From NCBI GenBank assembly GCA_021234535.1, contig CM037829.1, positions 33,665,976 to 33,729,975 on the forward strand: a stretch of DNA of 64,000 bases, given 5' to 3'. Positions 14,195 through 26,900 of the stretch are shown piece after piece. The translations under genes were made by a program, and so were the position numbers. Numbering within the stretch: position 1 is the stretch's first letter; each line of letters starts with the position of its first letter. This DNA is from Stichopus chloronotus. Taxonomy: Eukaryota; Echinodermata; Holothuroidea; Aspidochirotida; Stichopodidae. The notes under the pieces are model-generated. The model had not been told where the DNA came from and ran no database searches. It saw nothing but the letters and a program-made list of their open reading frames with translations.

Positions 14195-17100
14195 CAACTC
14201 TGTACGATACTAAGATAATTCTTAGTTAACGATGTACTGTATCTTTGGCCCTAATCACATTCAAAAACTATACTGCGTTTCATTGATGGCGTTCATTTTG
14301 ACAATTAAGGCTTCCAAAATGATGCACATGACGTTGTCACTGATACTGTACACCAGATCTATGTTCCGGCACAGGTCTTGACGTGCCAGGAGAGTTACAA
14401 GCTTGACTTCGTTGCAGGTCATGGCGTGATTATTATCATTATTTTGTTTCATTTTCTTAACTATGAAAGCGTTAAAAAAAAAAACTAAAAATGGTAAAAC
14501 AAAATGTCAGCCTACTTTGTAAACCCCTTCAAGAAGACGTGATATCGTCTCCCTCTGAAAAGTTTTCCCTCCCCCCCACAGAAATTTTAGAGACACAATG
14601 GTTGATGTTGAAAAATAAAGGAGAGCAAAAACAAAAAACGAAGTGAGGAGAGATAAGTTGGCACAGTTGGGGAAAACTGGTGTGCCTAAACTGAGGGGGG
14701 GGGGGGGGGACTGGGAATTGCAGGGCTTCATAAGTGTGATCTTTTAATGACATTGAAAACTAAGACGAAACAGATTAACAACACAATTTAATTGAAACAA
14801 CGCTTTCATTAAAGTCTGAAATCGTTACCTCGAGGTTTCGATCGGACATACACACTTCTGTAGCTTATCGGAGTATGTGGGCTAGGGACTGAATCCGCAA
14901 CAGAACGGTCAGCATGTTTATTTCATGCAGGACACATTGGCAATACGCCTCCCCGAAATGTCAATCAAAACCTTGGATATGAATGATGTCATGGAATCTA
15001 GAAACAACTTCCCTCTATTTTGTCAACCCTAACGCTGAATTAAAAAAAATAAATCCCCACAAAGTATTGCTGTCAATGCCAACTAAAGCTATTGCCAATA
15101 TGAACCAATATTCTGTCATATTTCTATTTAAAAGTATATCAGTTCTTCTACTAAAGTATCATAGGTTCATAGGGGCAGGTGCCAAACTCCGCAAAAAAGT
15201 CAATTTTGCAACATGATTTGGCAACTAAGAAAGGAAAACATGATCCCTTATAGGCAAAGGGGGATGGGTGCCCCGTCCTTTAGACCTCCCCTGATGCCCC
15301 CTAGTTCTATTTGTAGATCTGCAGACTGACTGATTTGAAATCCTGGCTTATGCCTTGGTAGAGCAACACCTCTCCTCTTATACCCCTCCCCCAGGACGGC
15401 GGTCAAAAATAAGGACGATGGGTCGATTTTTGCCTCCTCACAAACTTGTCCTGGCTACGCTCCTGCTACAAACAAATAACAGAAGAAAAGTATGGACAGG
15501 GCAATACCAGAGAAACAAACTTGTTTTGGGGCTAAAAGAGCACACCGTGCTTTGCATGGTGTCTACTAAACTGAAAACAAGCATTTAGTCTTGTAGCGAT
15601 GTCGAGCAACTATGACCGCCAAGGTTGACAATACACCATTGCCATACTTATAAACAAATCAATACATTTTAAGCACATGAATATGTACCACATCCGGGTT
15701 ACCATCATACATCATACAAATGGTCCTAAAAGAGAGGAATATAAGTGATGCCAGCGCAACCTCTCATCGGATTCAGAAACGTCATGGTCCTACTTTGAGA
15801 GATGATACTGGTTATCAGCTCCAAATACTCCAAAGCTGCTATATTTTAGAACCCATATGTCCCTCACAGTGTCAGGCGTTCAAATCAATCGTGCAACTGC
15901 TACCTGTATGTAGTACGCCCTCCTGCTATTATTCGCCTTCTGTCGGCGGTTTTGCCAGAAATGGGAATATTTGAATGGTAACTTACTCTTACTTTCTTTA
16001 CAGAACTGCAGCAGACGGGTGAGGGAAAATTTTGCTTACGGGGAAAAACAACAACAACACTAAATAAAAGAACAAAACAACGACAAAAAAAAAAACCCAC
16101 CAACACAAACAAAGATTGAAACTGTGTGACTATTTGACGTAACGTATTAATTTCCATTCGACAGGTTTGACGTAACAGAGAAAGTTATACGTGGGACTAG
16201 TGGTAAGCAAGCACGCAAACACTCTTCAGTTTAAGATGACAAACATCACTGGCTGTTTATTACATAATACCGTGTGACAGAAGTTTGCAATTTGTGTCAT
16301 TTTTAACTCATTTTCTTTCTCTCGAGAAAGAATGAAAAAGACATTTCCTCCTTGACACAATATAAGGACAAAGTGATTAAGAGTTATCAAGTTACATTGG
16401 TTTGTTTTCTCCATAAGGCATAAACAGTGATATCATTATATCATGAGTATTTTCTGAAAAGATGTACATCAATATACATAATATACATCGAGGGACAATT
16501 CTGTGGTCTTGAATACTCAGAGAGGATATTTATTTCGTCGTAATCAACACTCAATTGACAATTGATTATTTCATACGTGCATGTTGCACATTGTCTTCTA
16601 CAACACACACATAGCACAATATTCACTTAGCTTATTCATAGTCACAACCTTAAACTTCGTCCGTGAAAAAAGGTTTACCATATCTATTATCAGAAAAAAA
16701 AAAAAAGCAGCGCAAAGACAGTCCTTCAATACCTTTTTTTTCTTCTCGGGCTGTTTTAACGACTGCAAAGAAAGCCGCACGCATGGTAGTGGTTAGGGTC
16801 CAACACAAAGAAATACGTTATTTATATTATTGGGAAAAACCTGATGTACTGGCTATTGCGGTTGTCGCCTAACCCTATTCTTAGAAGGCAATCATGCAGT
16901 TGTGGCTACAACACCCTCCTGGGGGTTAATTTCACCACCGTATGGGAACGTATATCTCGACATTCATGTCATCTCTACAACTGGACAAATACGTACAATA
17001 GTACATGGTGAAGGGTATGGATTGTTCTCCCAATTACGCAAAAGTCTCCACCCTCGTGAAAGTTTAGTCAAATTATTTCCTTGTTTTTGTGCCTGTATTA

Positions 17101-20100
17101 ACATTTCTTGTTGACAGCGTTTAATCAAATGTTACCACTCAGCGACGACGCGGCACGATTTTCGGACGCTTCCTTTCCAAAATCCGGTATAACTAGAATA
17201 CCAAGCTAAGGCATGCTTAATTCGTCTTCAAAAACGTGCCCCAAAGTTAGATCAATTAAAGGATATGGAACTAAAAACGTCTCGATGATTTTGTTTTTCA
17301 TTTATATATTTATTTATCTTTTTTTTTTGAGGACTTGTCATAGAATTTTTTTTCTGCGACAAGCCATTGAGGCAACAATTCGAAGATTTCTCTGTACATT
17401 GGGCGTATCGATGCATCCCATGATTCCTCTTGAATAATGAAATATTTCAAGTTCTTCAGAATCCGATATTGTAATATAATGGATGTTAAAATCCGGTTCA
17501 CACTATACGGTATAAATGGGACCTGGAAACAGAGCCCCTACGATTCAGCACTCTCGGCTGAGTCATAGGCGTTCGATACGACTGATGTGTACGTGACAAA
17601 ATAGCTCACAGGGGTTTCAAAACTACCAACATTTGCTATAAGGGGAGTGGGTCCTAGAACCCACCTTCCACTCAAGCCGGTGGAGTTCCTCTAAAAATAA
17701 GACAACAAAATAAGACAACAGATTTGAAAACAAAGTAACTCATTACTTAAAATTATAGGAATTTCTGATTTTGTATTTATCCAACCACATAGGCAAATAT
17801 TCTCAGCATCAGTGGGCTTTTTTAGGGGGGGGGGGGCAAGAGTGAAAGGACGCCTGTGGGACATGCAGAGACGATGACCCTAGATCTATAGAGGTATTTT
17901 CATCCGAAAACTTCTGGTGCGTTCCTCACCAACTGATAATGGCGCTCCGCTTAAATAGTCTTCCCTTCTTCTAGCCAACACTAATGTGAAGATGGGCGCC
18001 ACAGGAGTCCACCCCCCTTCCTTCATGAAAGATGCGCCCACGGCGTCACTGCAAACGTGAAGGTGCTCGGTGCTCAATCAACAGACTTAGCAGTTTGAAA
18101 GTTAAAGAATGTCCTTCTTGGTCTAAATGGATACAGAGGTAAAGGATCACAACACTAAGTTTGAGCTATGTTCGCAGAACCCAACCACTTTACTTTTGTT
18201 CCTAGCAGAGAGAGAGACAGCGGAGCGTTCTTTATGTATAGCTGCAGTGTCAGCCCTATCATGGGTTTTCGCAACTCCCTCTTATAACTCAAAACTGGAA
18301 TATTTGAAACTAGATTCAAAATTAGGTCAGGGCAGTCAATAGTCGAATTGCCACATGCGAGTGTTATTTTATTGGCACGTTTGTAATATTCACGTGTACG
18401 TTATACTGACACGCCGATACCGTGAACGTTCTAAAGTTGGTTACCTAACTAGGTCCGATGTGGACCGGATGCATAACATCTTACTTTTAATGTGTCATGT
18501 CCTGACACCTGTGCGTCTGTATCAAAAGACAATTGCCCCCATATGGGGTATATGGGTTTTACTTGTTACGCTATTCACAAATGTCGAACACGGCTTTCAG
18601 ACAAGATGAAATTTTTTCTTTACAAGATTGTTCCCATTCAGGTCTATATACTCCCACATAGACGCCCCCCCCCCCTTCCCCCTTCTCACACACAGTGAAA
18701 GGAAACGGTGCATACAAAATGCATTTGTGACGAGAATAAAAAGCAAAAAAAAAAAAACATATCACATAATTTTCTGCTCACTTATGCATGTTGGTTTTGT
18801 TACCCAAACCTCCCGGTGCATAGTGGGAAGCTGGTCCAGATATCGCGTCATAATGGTAGAAGTCCAACACTTCGCAGTCCTACACGGCACATCTAACGAG
18901 AAAGAAGAAATCGAGAATCGAAAAATATATTTCGCTTTCCCCTTTTCGTTTCTCCGTTTCAACCCGCTTTTCCTTCTTTGTTCAACCTGAAAATTTACTC
19001 ACAACTGTACGAAAACGAGTACATGATCTACAATTCTTTGCTGAAAATAGGGTAACTTTGTTAAGTGACGATCCGTAATGTTCGTATGTGTGTGTGTGCG
19101 TGTTTTTTTTTTTTTTTTTGAGGGAGACGGGGGGGGGGGGGGGTTGCGGTCCTATGGAGTGACTAAAGAAACTTTATTCCCGTACAGTATGTACAGTTAT
19201 AAATGCTCGATCTCTCAAACTCAATCTGTTGCTTGCCGGATTGGCTGCAGGAACGCCACTTGTGGAGGGTGATGCAAGAAATCACGATGGGAGTATTGAG
19301 GGGAAAAAACTGAATCATATTTCAAACATAATGACATGAAGCATCCTGTCTCATAATTATGTAAATAAATATCGCAGGCTGACAATTCATTATTTGGTGT
19401 CAAAACACATGAAGAAAAAAAAATGGCCTTCAATTAAAAAAAAAGTCACATTTGCCGAACAATTTGGCCTGAAAAAGAAAACAAACTTTGAACGATTTTG
19501 CATGCATCTGAGCCCTTTCTGACAAAAACAAAAATCAACTGGGTGTAATGGGAGAAGATAACTCGTTGGAAACCAGGACGGTTATGAGTGGCGCGTTGTA
19601 TGAACATCATTTAGTCATGTGGCGCTTCAATAAATTTAAATGGGGAAGCTTTAATCGTAGGATTACACTACCTGATGGTTTATTGAAGAAGTTATTTTTT
19701 TGTTTTTGGTGTGTATCTGTATCCTATGGAAACCAATAACCGGAAGATGGAAACTATGCATATTAATTAACTTATCTGTTGCATCGGTGTTCGTCACCAT
19801 CCTATAAACATTGGTAACTGAAGCTGCACGGGTTCTCAGCGCACTTTAAGTGGGACGACGCAGTGCCGTCGATAGATACACTGTATAGCAACATCTGTTA
19901 TGTACGTTTATCTGCACTGCCCATAAGTTGTAACATGATGGTTACTCAACGAACCATTTCCAGGAAAACCGTCTGGAAGTCTAAATCGTTCACCGTCTAA
20001 ACTACACAATGAGAGCATTTTTCGGGGGGCTAAGGGCGAAACTATGGAATTGTATTAAAGCCATTTGTGAAAGACACATACATCACTGGGTTTTCTTACT

Positions 20101-23100
20101 AACAAACTAATCCCTAAGTAATGGATGACATTTGCAGGCAAGAGCAAATCCCAAAACACGGTTTTGATTTAGGTTTTGGTATCGGTAATTTCATCCTACA
20201 GGGGCAGACCTATTGAGTTTTCTTTGTCGGAATGCGCTATGGATTCACCTATTGTGGGATAGTGTCTTTCATCTGAAGGTATTTACATCAAAACGGTGCT
20301 CTCAATATGCTGTACGAATTTCTGTACCTAAACTGTGACGGAAGAGAAAATGAACAGTGACGTGTCTGTGCTGTGATGTTAGAGGCACAATTGATCAATT
20401 TTTTTTTTTTGGGGGGGGGGGGGTTTAATGGTCTCATCGTCTTGTAGTCTTATGATCGAACTTTACGGTCTTTGAAAACTTGTCCTTCAAGTTCTTGAAA
20501 AAAACTAAATTTTGCAATTTGATGGTCTGTTATAGTGTACGATTAAACGTCTATATAAATTTTCAAATCATGAATTGATTTACAGAAAAAAAAAAGTTCT
20601 AATAAGAGATGGAGAGGTACGCTCATCAGTAAAGTGGTAGTATTTACTTTTTTCGCAGAACTGGTAAGGTTGGTAACCATCGTACAGGCCGCAATAGAAC
20701 GTTTCATTTTGCCATGTTTCACAATGTAACTTATCAGCGCCGAGCTTTGAATCTTTGCTGCAATTGATTATTAATCTGTCATACATTACCATAATGCACT
20801 GTGACGAGATAACAGTATGGTACTACCAAAATCGTTAAAATACGAACACTAATGACATGCTTAAAGCTGAAGGTCGTTACCTATATGACGCATTATACCA
20901 TACCTCTGTGGGGAGAATAACCAATGATTGTTCGGCCGCCAACGATCCTATAGTGCGCCGGTCTAAGATCAAACACGCACGTAGATACATAATATCTATA
21001 CGATTGTTAACGGTATCAGATATAAGGTTCTTCAAAACTTCGGTGTTTTTTTCTTTTTTTCCGTCACTATAGCAACTTCTAAGGTATGGACGGGTTTGAG
21101 GTTTTGGTGGAGAATTTGAGATTCATAATAATTAATGGACTCAGATCATGACTCATGAAAACATACCGTGACTTTTAGTCAACACGGATCATTCAAATGT
21201 TTATTTATCCTTATTTCCGAACCAGACTATGAATATCATATACTTAAAGGGGCTCATCACATTAATTTTTTTTCTCTAAGTTTTTTTTTTCAAACCTATC
21301 AAGTTTCTTTCACACGCTATTGCAAATTCATTTGTATGTCACACATGTGTATCACACACAAAGGACCATTTATGGGTGAGTAATTGCAACAATTCACTGA
21401 TTTAATTTTTTTTGAAAATTTGTGACCAGACACTTTATTTTCATTAGCACTTAGTCATATGCACACAACCGGTACAAGTCACGGTCAAAAGTTAAAACAT
21501 GTTGACAGTATTCTTAACGATGTGAAATCGTGAAAATCGTGAAATGTGAAATGATTGGATGTGAGATGTGAAACGTGACCTACGGTGCTTATTATAAGCA
21601 ATTGCCATCTGGTTGTACCCTTCAAAATCCTCACGAATTAGTTGATATGAACTCTATGCGAAACTTTGAAATTTTAAAACAAAAGTGTAAATATCTTTCA
21701 CACAAAAAATTAAAGTAAAAATGATCTTTATGGAATTGCAAAACTAAAAAACACCTTAATTTCTCTTTTTAATCTGTACACGAATACGTAAGAAAAAAGT
21801 AGGGACGGAGAAGAAGTTTACTGTGTTGTTTTGATGGCGTATGCTAATATGCGTGACTATTCATAATCTGATAATGAAATATGGGGGGAAAAAATGCAAC
21901 ACAGGGATGCTGTGGTGTTACGTTATTGGATTCAACGGAGAAGGCATTCATCCTTTCAAATAACGACACTCGATTGAAGAAAAATAACATCAACTTTTGA
22001 ATTCGATTTTATATCCCCTTCGTTATTATTATTAGGCCTTTTATTGTCCGCGAAGCCGCACATCAATATTAATTAGACTATTATGGTAACCGAATATTAG
22101 GGACGCTGTTTTTCAAGCGGCAAATTCGAGGAAGTTCGCGGGACGGGATTTACGGTGATGATATCATAATAACACGGCTAGAAACACGTTTCCTTTAAAT
22201 GTTCAAAACACAAGAGGGTGCGACTGATTCGACGTGGGTGGTTCTTGAAACTCGAAGGCAGGTGAACAAGAATTTGCGTCGAAACCCTTACTTCACACCG
22301 TTTCGATTTGCCCATGCGGCAGTTTGCAATGATGCAATGCTGTCACGAATTACCCAATTCACTTTTTCCGACTAACGAACGTCAATAATACTTTATGGCC
22401 GTAATTACAGTATACAGTGCGGATAGAGGATTTTGAGAAAGGTGGAGGTACACACACCGCATAGGTCGGCCGACGAGCGAGGGCCGAAGGCGTGAAGACA
22501 CCGTGGGGGTTTAGGCGGGGTCTTCCCCAAGAAAATTTGAATTCCAGATGCGCTTGTACGATTTCTTCCATATTTGAAGCATATTTTCCATATGTGTCTG
22601 CTCATTTTGGTAAAACAAAAAGTCGTTGATGATAGAAAAAGGGAGGGGTGATGCGCTGGGTGCAACCCGTCTGAGGATCCATGCCTAGTTTATACTTGAT
22701 TCTTAAGAAAACTGTCCTCAGAAAAGTGTCCAACAATTTACTTCTTTGATATCAATCGCATGAAACCACCTTTTCAAATTCAACCAATCACTGATGTGAT
22801 GTTTATTCATGAGTACCCTAAAATAGATGCTTTCTTTTTTCTTTCTTTTTTTTACAAGTAGGCTATTACACGAACTGTGTCCAAAAAAGATGACAAACCT
22901 CAAGAAGCTGCAGGGTCCTAGTACTCAACGACCTGACCGTAAAATCTCAGCGACGGACACAACTTACTGCTTTAAATCAGAAGTCCATTACACATAGGCT
23001 TGCAATATTGAAGTTGGTCGCAGTCTCAGTGTGCACTGTGTATGTGTGTAGCTGCCGTACGTGTGTGCGTTTGTTAGTATGTGCATCTTTTCGAGACTCA

Positions 23101-23309
23101 TAAATCATTTGTTTTCTGGGAAATTGAGGGGATAGGTCTTTCTAACACAGTTAAGAAAATTTCAAATCTGCTATAAGTTCCTTTTGAATGTTTAACCTCT
23201 ACCTCACTCACCCATGACGTTCATTTCCTTCTTTCCATTTATCAACAGCACCCATACCCTGATTCTCTTTCTCTCAGCTCCCTCTTTCCTCCTTTTTTTT
23301 CCTTCCCCC

Positions 23310-23422
23310 CTCGTCCTCCCCTCGTCCTCCCCTCGTCCTCCCCTCGTCCTCCCCTCGTCCTCCCCTCGTCCTCCCCTCGTCCTCCCCTCGTCCTCCCCTC
23401 GTCCTCCCCTCGTCCTCCCCTC
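23310..23422. repeat. 11-bp minisatellite, about ten copies
   Basis: About ten head-to-tail copies of the 11-base unit CTCGTCCTCCC, nearly identical throughout, in a pyrimidine-rich setting. Because 11 is not a multiple of 3, a frame across it repeats every 33 bases (11 residues), giving the artificial LVLPSSSPRPP peptide repeat. One strand is almost all pyrimidine. The near-identity of copies points to recent expansion. Confidence 0.95.
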
Positions 23423-23839
23423 CCTCTACTTTGTTCTACCCTTTTCTTTTCTTCTTTTAAACCTGCTAGTAACAGCGCTAAATTTTCCTATTCAAATATT
23501 CCTACGTTTACTGTTTTGGCACTACATGTATACAGGCTTTGTCGAACTTCATACCAGGTAGTACACATGATGTATGAACTTCCCCCTTATTTTATTACAG
23601 CAACAAAGATTTCAAAGTATTGGCCCCTATTTGTGCATGATGTCAGCCTGGCGATTGACTAACACAACACGGTATTCTCACTAAAGGGCTGATTATTTTA
23701 ATGTCCAAGAAATCAAAACAATTTCTGTTCTTGGATTGTTGTCCAACATGAATGAAACTGGAAATGCGGTATTGGTGTGGGTGTTCACAAACAAAAGACA
23801 GATATGAATCGGCACTATGACACAGAGACCTACCCTACT

Positions 23840-23975
23840 GCAAGTCGAAGACTCGTGACTGTATGAAACGAAGACTCAGATTCTACTTCTTCAAAGCGAA
23901 GACCCGGGACTATGTAACAAAGCTCCACCCTGTAAGCAAAACGAAGACCCGGACCTGCGATATGAAACGAAGACC
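23840..23975. repeat. Degenerate repeat of an ACGAAGACCC word
   Basis: The words GAAACGAAGACTC, AAAGCGAAGACCCGG, AAAACGAAGACCCGG and GAAACGAAGACCTA recur at uneven 30-50 base spacing. The unit is degenerate and its boundaries are unclear. It is probably a decayed tandem repeat. Confidence 0.55.
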
Positions 23976-26900
23976 TATAAACTGCAAGGCCTCTCAGCGT
24001 TACGCGTTAATTGCAACCACCACTCAACTGAGAGGCTGGGGTATACGTAAATTGTAAATTTGACCATGGACTCCCATCTCTCTTGTTCTTTCTGATCATT
24101 GAGGGTATATGATTTTTAAAGCAGTTTGATATGATGGCCATGCATGAATCACATCCCTGCCTTGTGGGTGAAATAGTTCTATGAAAGGAATCTGGTTGTG
24201 CAAGTTTACGCATACCGTATGTTACTGCAAAATTAATTACCTCATGCTGCAGTGTTTCACTATTTCATAAATATGATCTTCATACTTCACGACTTAATAA
24301 GGAATAAAGATTTTATCCCACTGCACTTCAAATAGCTTTCCTCACAGTGTTCCCAATTGTCCTTTCCAAAAAGTCTCAACTTTTCAAAGTGGTCGTCTAA
24401 CAAGGTGCCACGTTTTCCATTTGCTAACAGAGAACAATATTCTTGATAAAGAAAGGCTGGCTGAAAGGTGGATCCCAAGAAACGAAGAATTAAGTCAACG
24501 AACTCATGTAAAACACTGATGACAAAATTTTGATGAAGGAGACGGTAAAAACTTGTTTCAACGAAGAGTTTGTTGTATTCTGGGACTATTTTTAGTCACA
24601 ATTCTTGTTTGTCATAATGATTTCATTATTCGTTCACATGTTTTTTTGGGGGGGGGGGGGCAGGGAGAACCGAGTGGGCTGAAAGGTTGGGGGAGAGGGT
24701 AGTTGTCAACAAATCCACTAAGATCTGACTCAAGTGGTAAAATTTTCTTTCATAGAAAAGTTGGTAACGAAAATTTCATACAAAAGCATTATGATAGTAA
24801 TGAAATTTCTTCCCTTTTATTTGCTTTCTAAATGTTCAAAGTGCATTAGGTGTCTCTGTGATGTCAACCTAACCTCGTGAACCCAGGAGTAGCCTTAGTA
24901 GGCCCAAAGTAAAGAAGGGGAAATAAAGGAAAAGGCGAAAATAAGCTCTAGTTATTAAAATAACATCTAGAGCTGGGGGACTATAGCGTTTTGATAATTC
25001 TTAAAGAAGAGCACTTCGTTGCCAAATGCCAATGGACGGTAATTTCACTTTTTCTCTTAAGCAGTTTAAACAGATTGCCTCTAAAACCGAAACAATACAA
25101 TAATTCCCTCTTTAACAAAAGGCAGGAAACGAGTCATTACTTTCTTCGAATTTCCAGGTTTTCGTTTACTTTGTCATATCCAATTACCAGCTGTTCAACT
25201 AGTCATAAAGAAGTATCAATTAAACAGTTTTCCGCAAATTGGAACTAAGGTCGTATCATCAGAAAAATAAAGTGAAAATTGTGATGTAGTAATCTTCCCT
25301 CCTCGTCGCTAACCTTTCCACTTGGCACTGAGCACAGTGTTTTAGAACAAAATTGCAATGAGACAGGTTTATTCGTAGTCCTGTGCATAAGGAAAACCCC
25401 CCGATTCTGATTCAAATTTGGAGACAAAACACAAAGAAAATTGTTGGAAAAGTATCTATCACAACTAATGTCTATTTCGACCTTTAATGAAAAGCGATTG
25501 CAGGTCATAGTATCTACTTCGTTGGGATGTCTCAGGCGGGCGCTACCATGCACACGGGGAGAGTGAGGGAGGTGGTACTGATTTTTTTTTGGAGGGGGGA
25601 GGGGTCCCTGGGTTTACCCACACATAGCTGGAGCTATTTAGGACTGCGTTACAGAGAAGGTCATACGTTAGAGTGACTGAGACAAATTAGGGTACTATAT
25701 ACAACTTTCAAAGTATGTATTCCTTTGCAGGTTTTTTAAATTGTTTTTGCAAATAGGAAAGGTTAACTAAGATAATGATGAGCGTCCGACTATGAATGGT
25801 ATGTGGGGAGTGAATAGAGAAATAGTGGGGGGGGGGGGGGGACAGTTCAAGACAGTGAAAGGGACGATATTCTTAAAAAAAGTTTGAGAACCGCTGTCTT
25901 AGTTATGGAACTGCAATTTGACAATACCATCTCCATGGTTAGGCCATATATTTGAACTGAAGGCACTTCATATCCCATGTCCTACATCTTGTTCATAACT
26001 CATGATAACATTCGAAGAAAGACAGCTAGCTCTGGCCAAGAAAGATTTCCAGGTAATCCAAGGTTAACAATTCCATAAATTTACTGCACTAAGTCTTTTG
26101 TTGATCTTTGAAATTAAAGTGCTGATTTAATCATGACGATACGACACCATGAATGTGACACCATGAACTATTTAGAATTGAGAGATTGAGTTTGTTGTGA
26201 TGAAGATGGTGCTCTCTAAAGCGCTAAGGGCGAGATTAGTGATGGCTCAAAAATTAAGAGGGAAGTCTGAAGGAGAAAGAATGACTATTTAAAAGCAAAT
26301 ATTCACTCTTAACTTTATAGAGCCACCACCAAACTCGCTTTATGCGATTTAGAGAGTAAGCTTTGTTTTAAGATAGTTAAGATTGTAAGGAAACGCAAAG
26401 GATATACAAATAGTCTTGTCTAACCGACATCTCTATTCCCACAATGCAATGTTCCTCTGTGACGTAGGCCGTTATATTTCTTGCAAAATCTATAACTTCC
26501 AAACGAAACATTGAGATACGGTTTTCAAAAATAATTACAGAAATAAAACCCTCTAATTTTTTAGGGGTATTTTAATCTTCTGCAGTGAAAACTCCTTTTT
26601 AGGTAATTTTTTGAAGGAAATCAAGAAGAAAGTATAACCAATTTTTTGACCATTCTGCGGTTCAATAATGGACATTTTTATCCACTGAGAAATATGTATC
26701 ATAGACATTTCAAATCACGACTGCGCCTCCTTCCGGTGTAGCAATATTACCAGAAGGATAAATCAGAAAAAAATAGAAAATATACCTACACTTACCCATC
26801 TTATTCACGTTGTCTTGCATGTGTGTGTGCGGCACGTCATATTTTTCGAACGTGACGATTCTCTTACAACGGTTGGAAGAATTTTGGAAAGCAGTCATGA

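Larger units (their letters stand above)
5806..23309. other. Long gene-poor region
   Basis: No gene is recognised across about 17.5 kb on either strand. Reading frames are short and carry no motif I know. The stretch holds homopolymer runs (poly(A) near 12895-12911 and 13868-13882, poly(G) 14695-14709, poly(T)-poly(G) 19103-19143 and 20399-20423), short tandem repeats and small palindromes listed separately. Short exons of unknown genes could hide here, as they do in the lectin gene further right; I looked for joined splice-phase patterns and found none convincing. Confidence 0.5.

Noticed and set aside
23214..23561. Frame with a repeated LVLPSSSPRPP peptide
   Set aside because: The peptide repeat is simply the translation of the 11-bp minisatellite.
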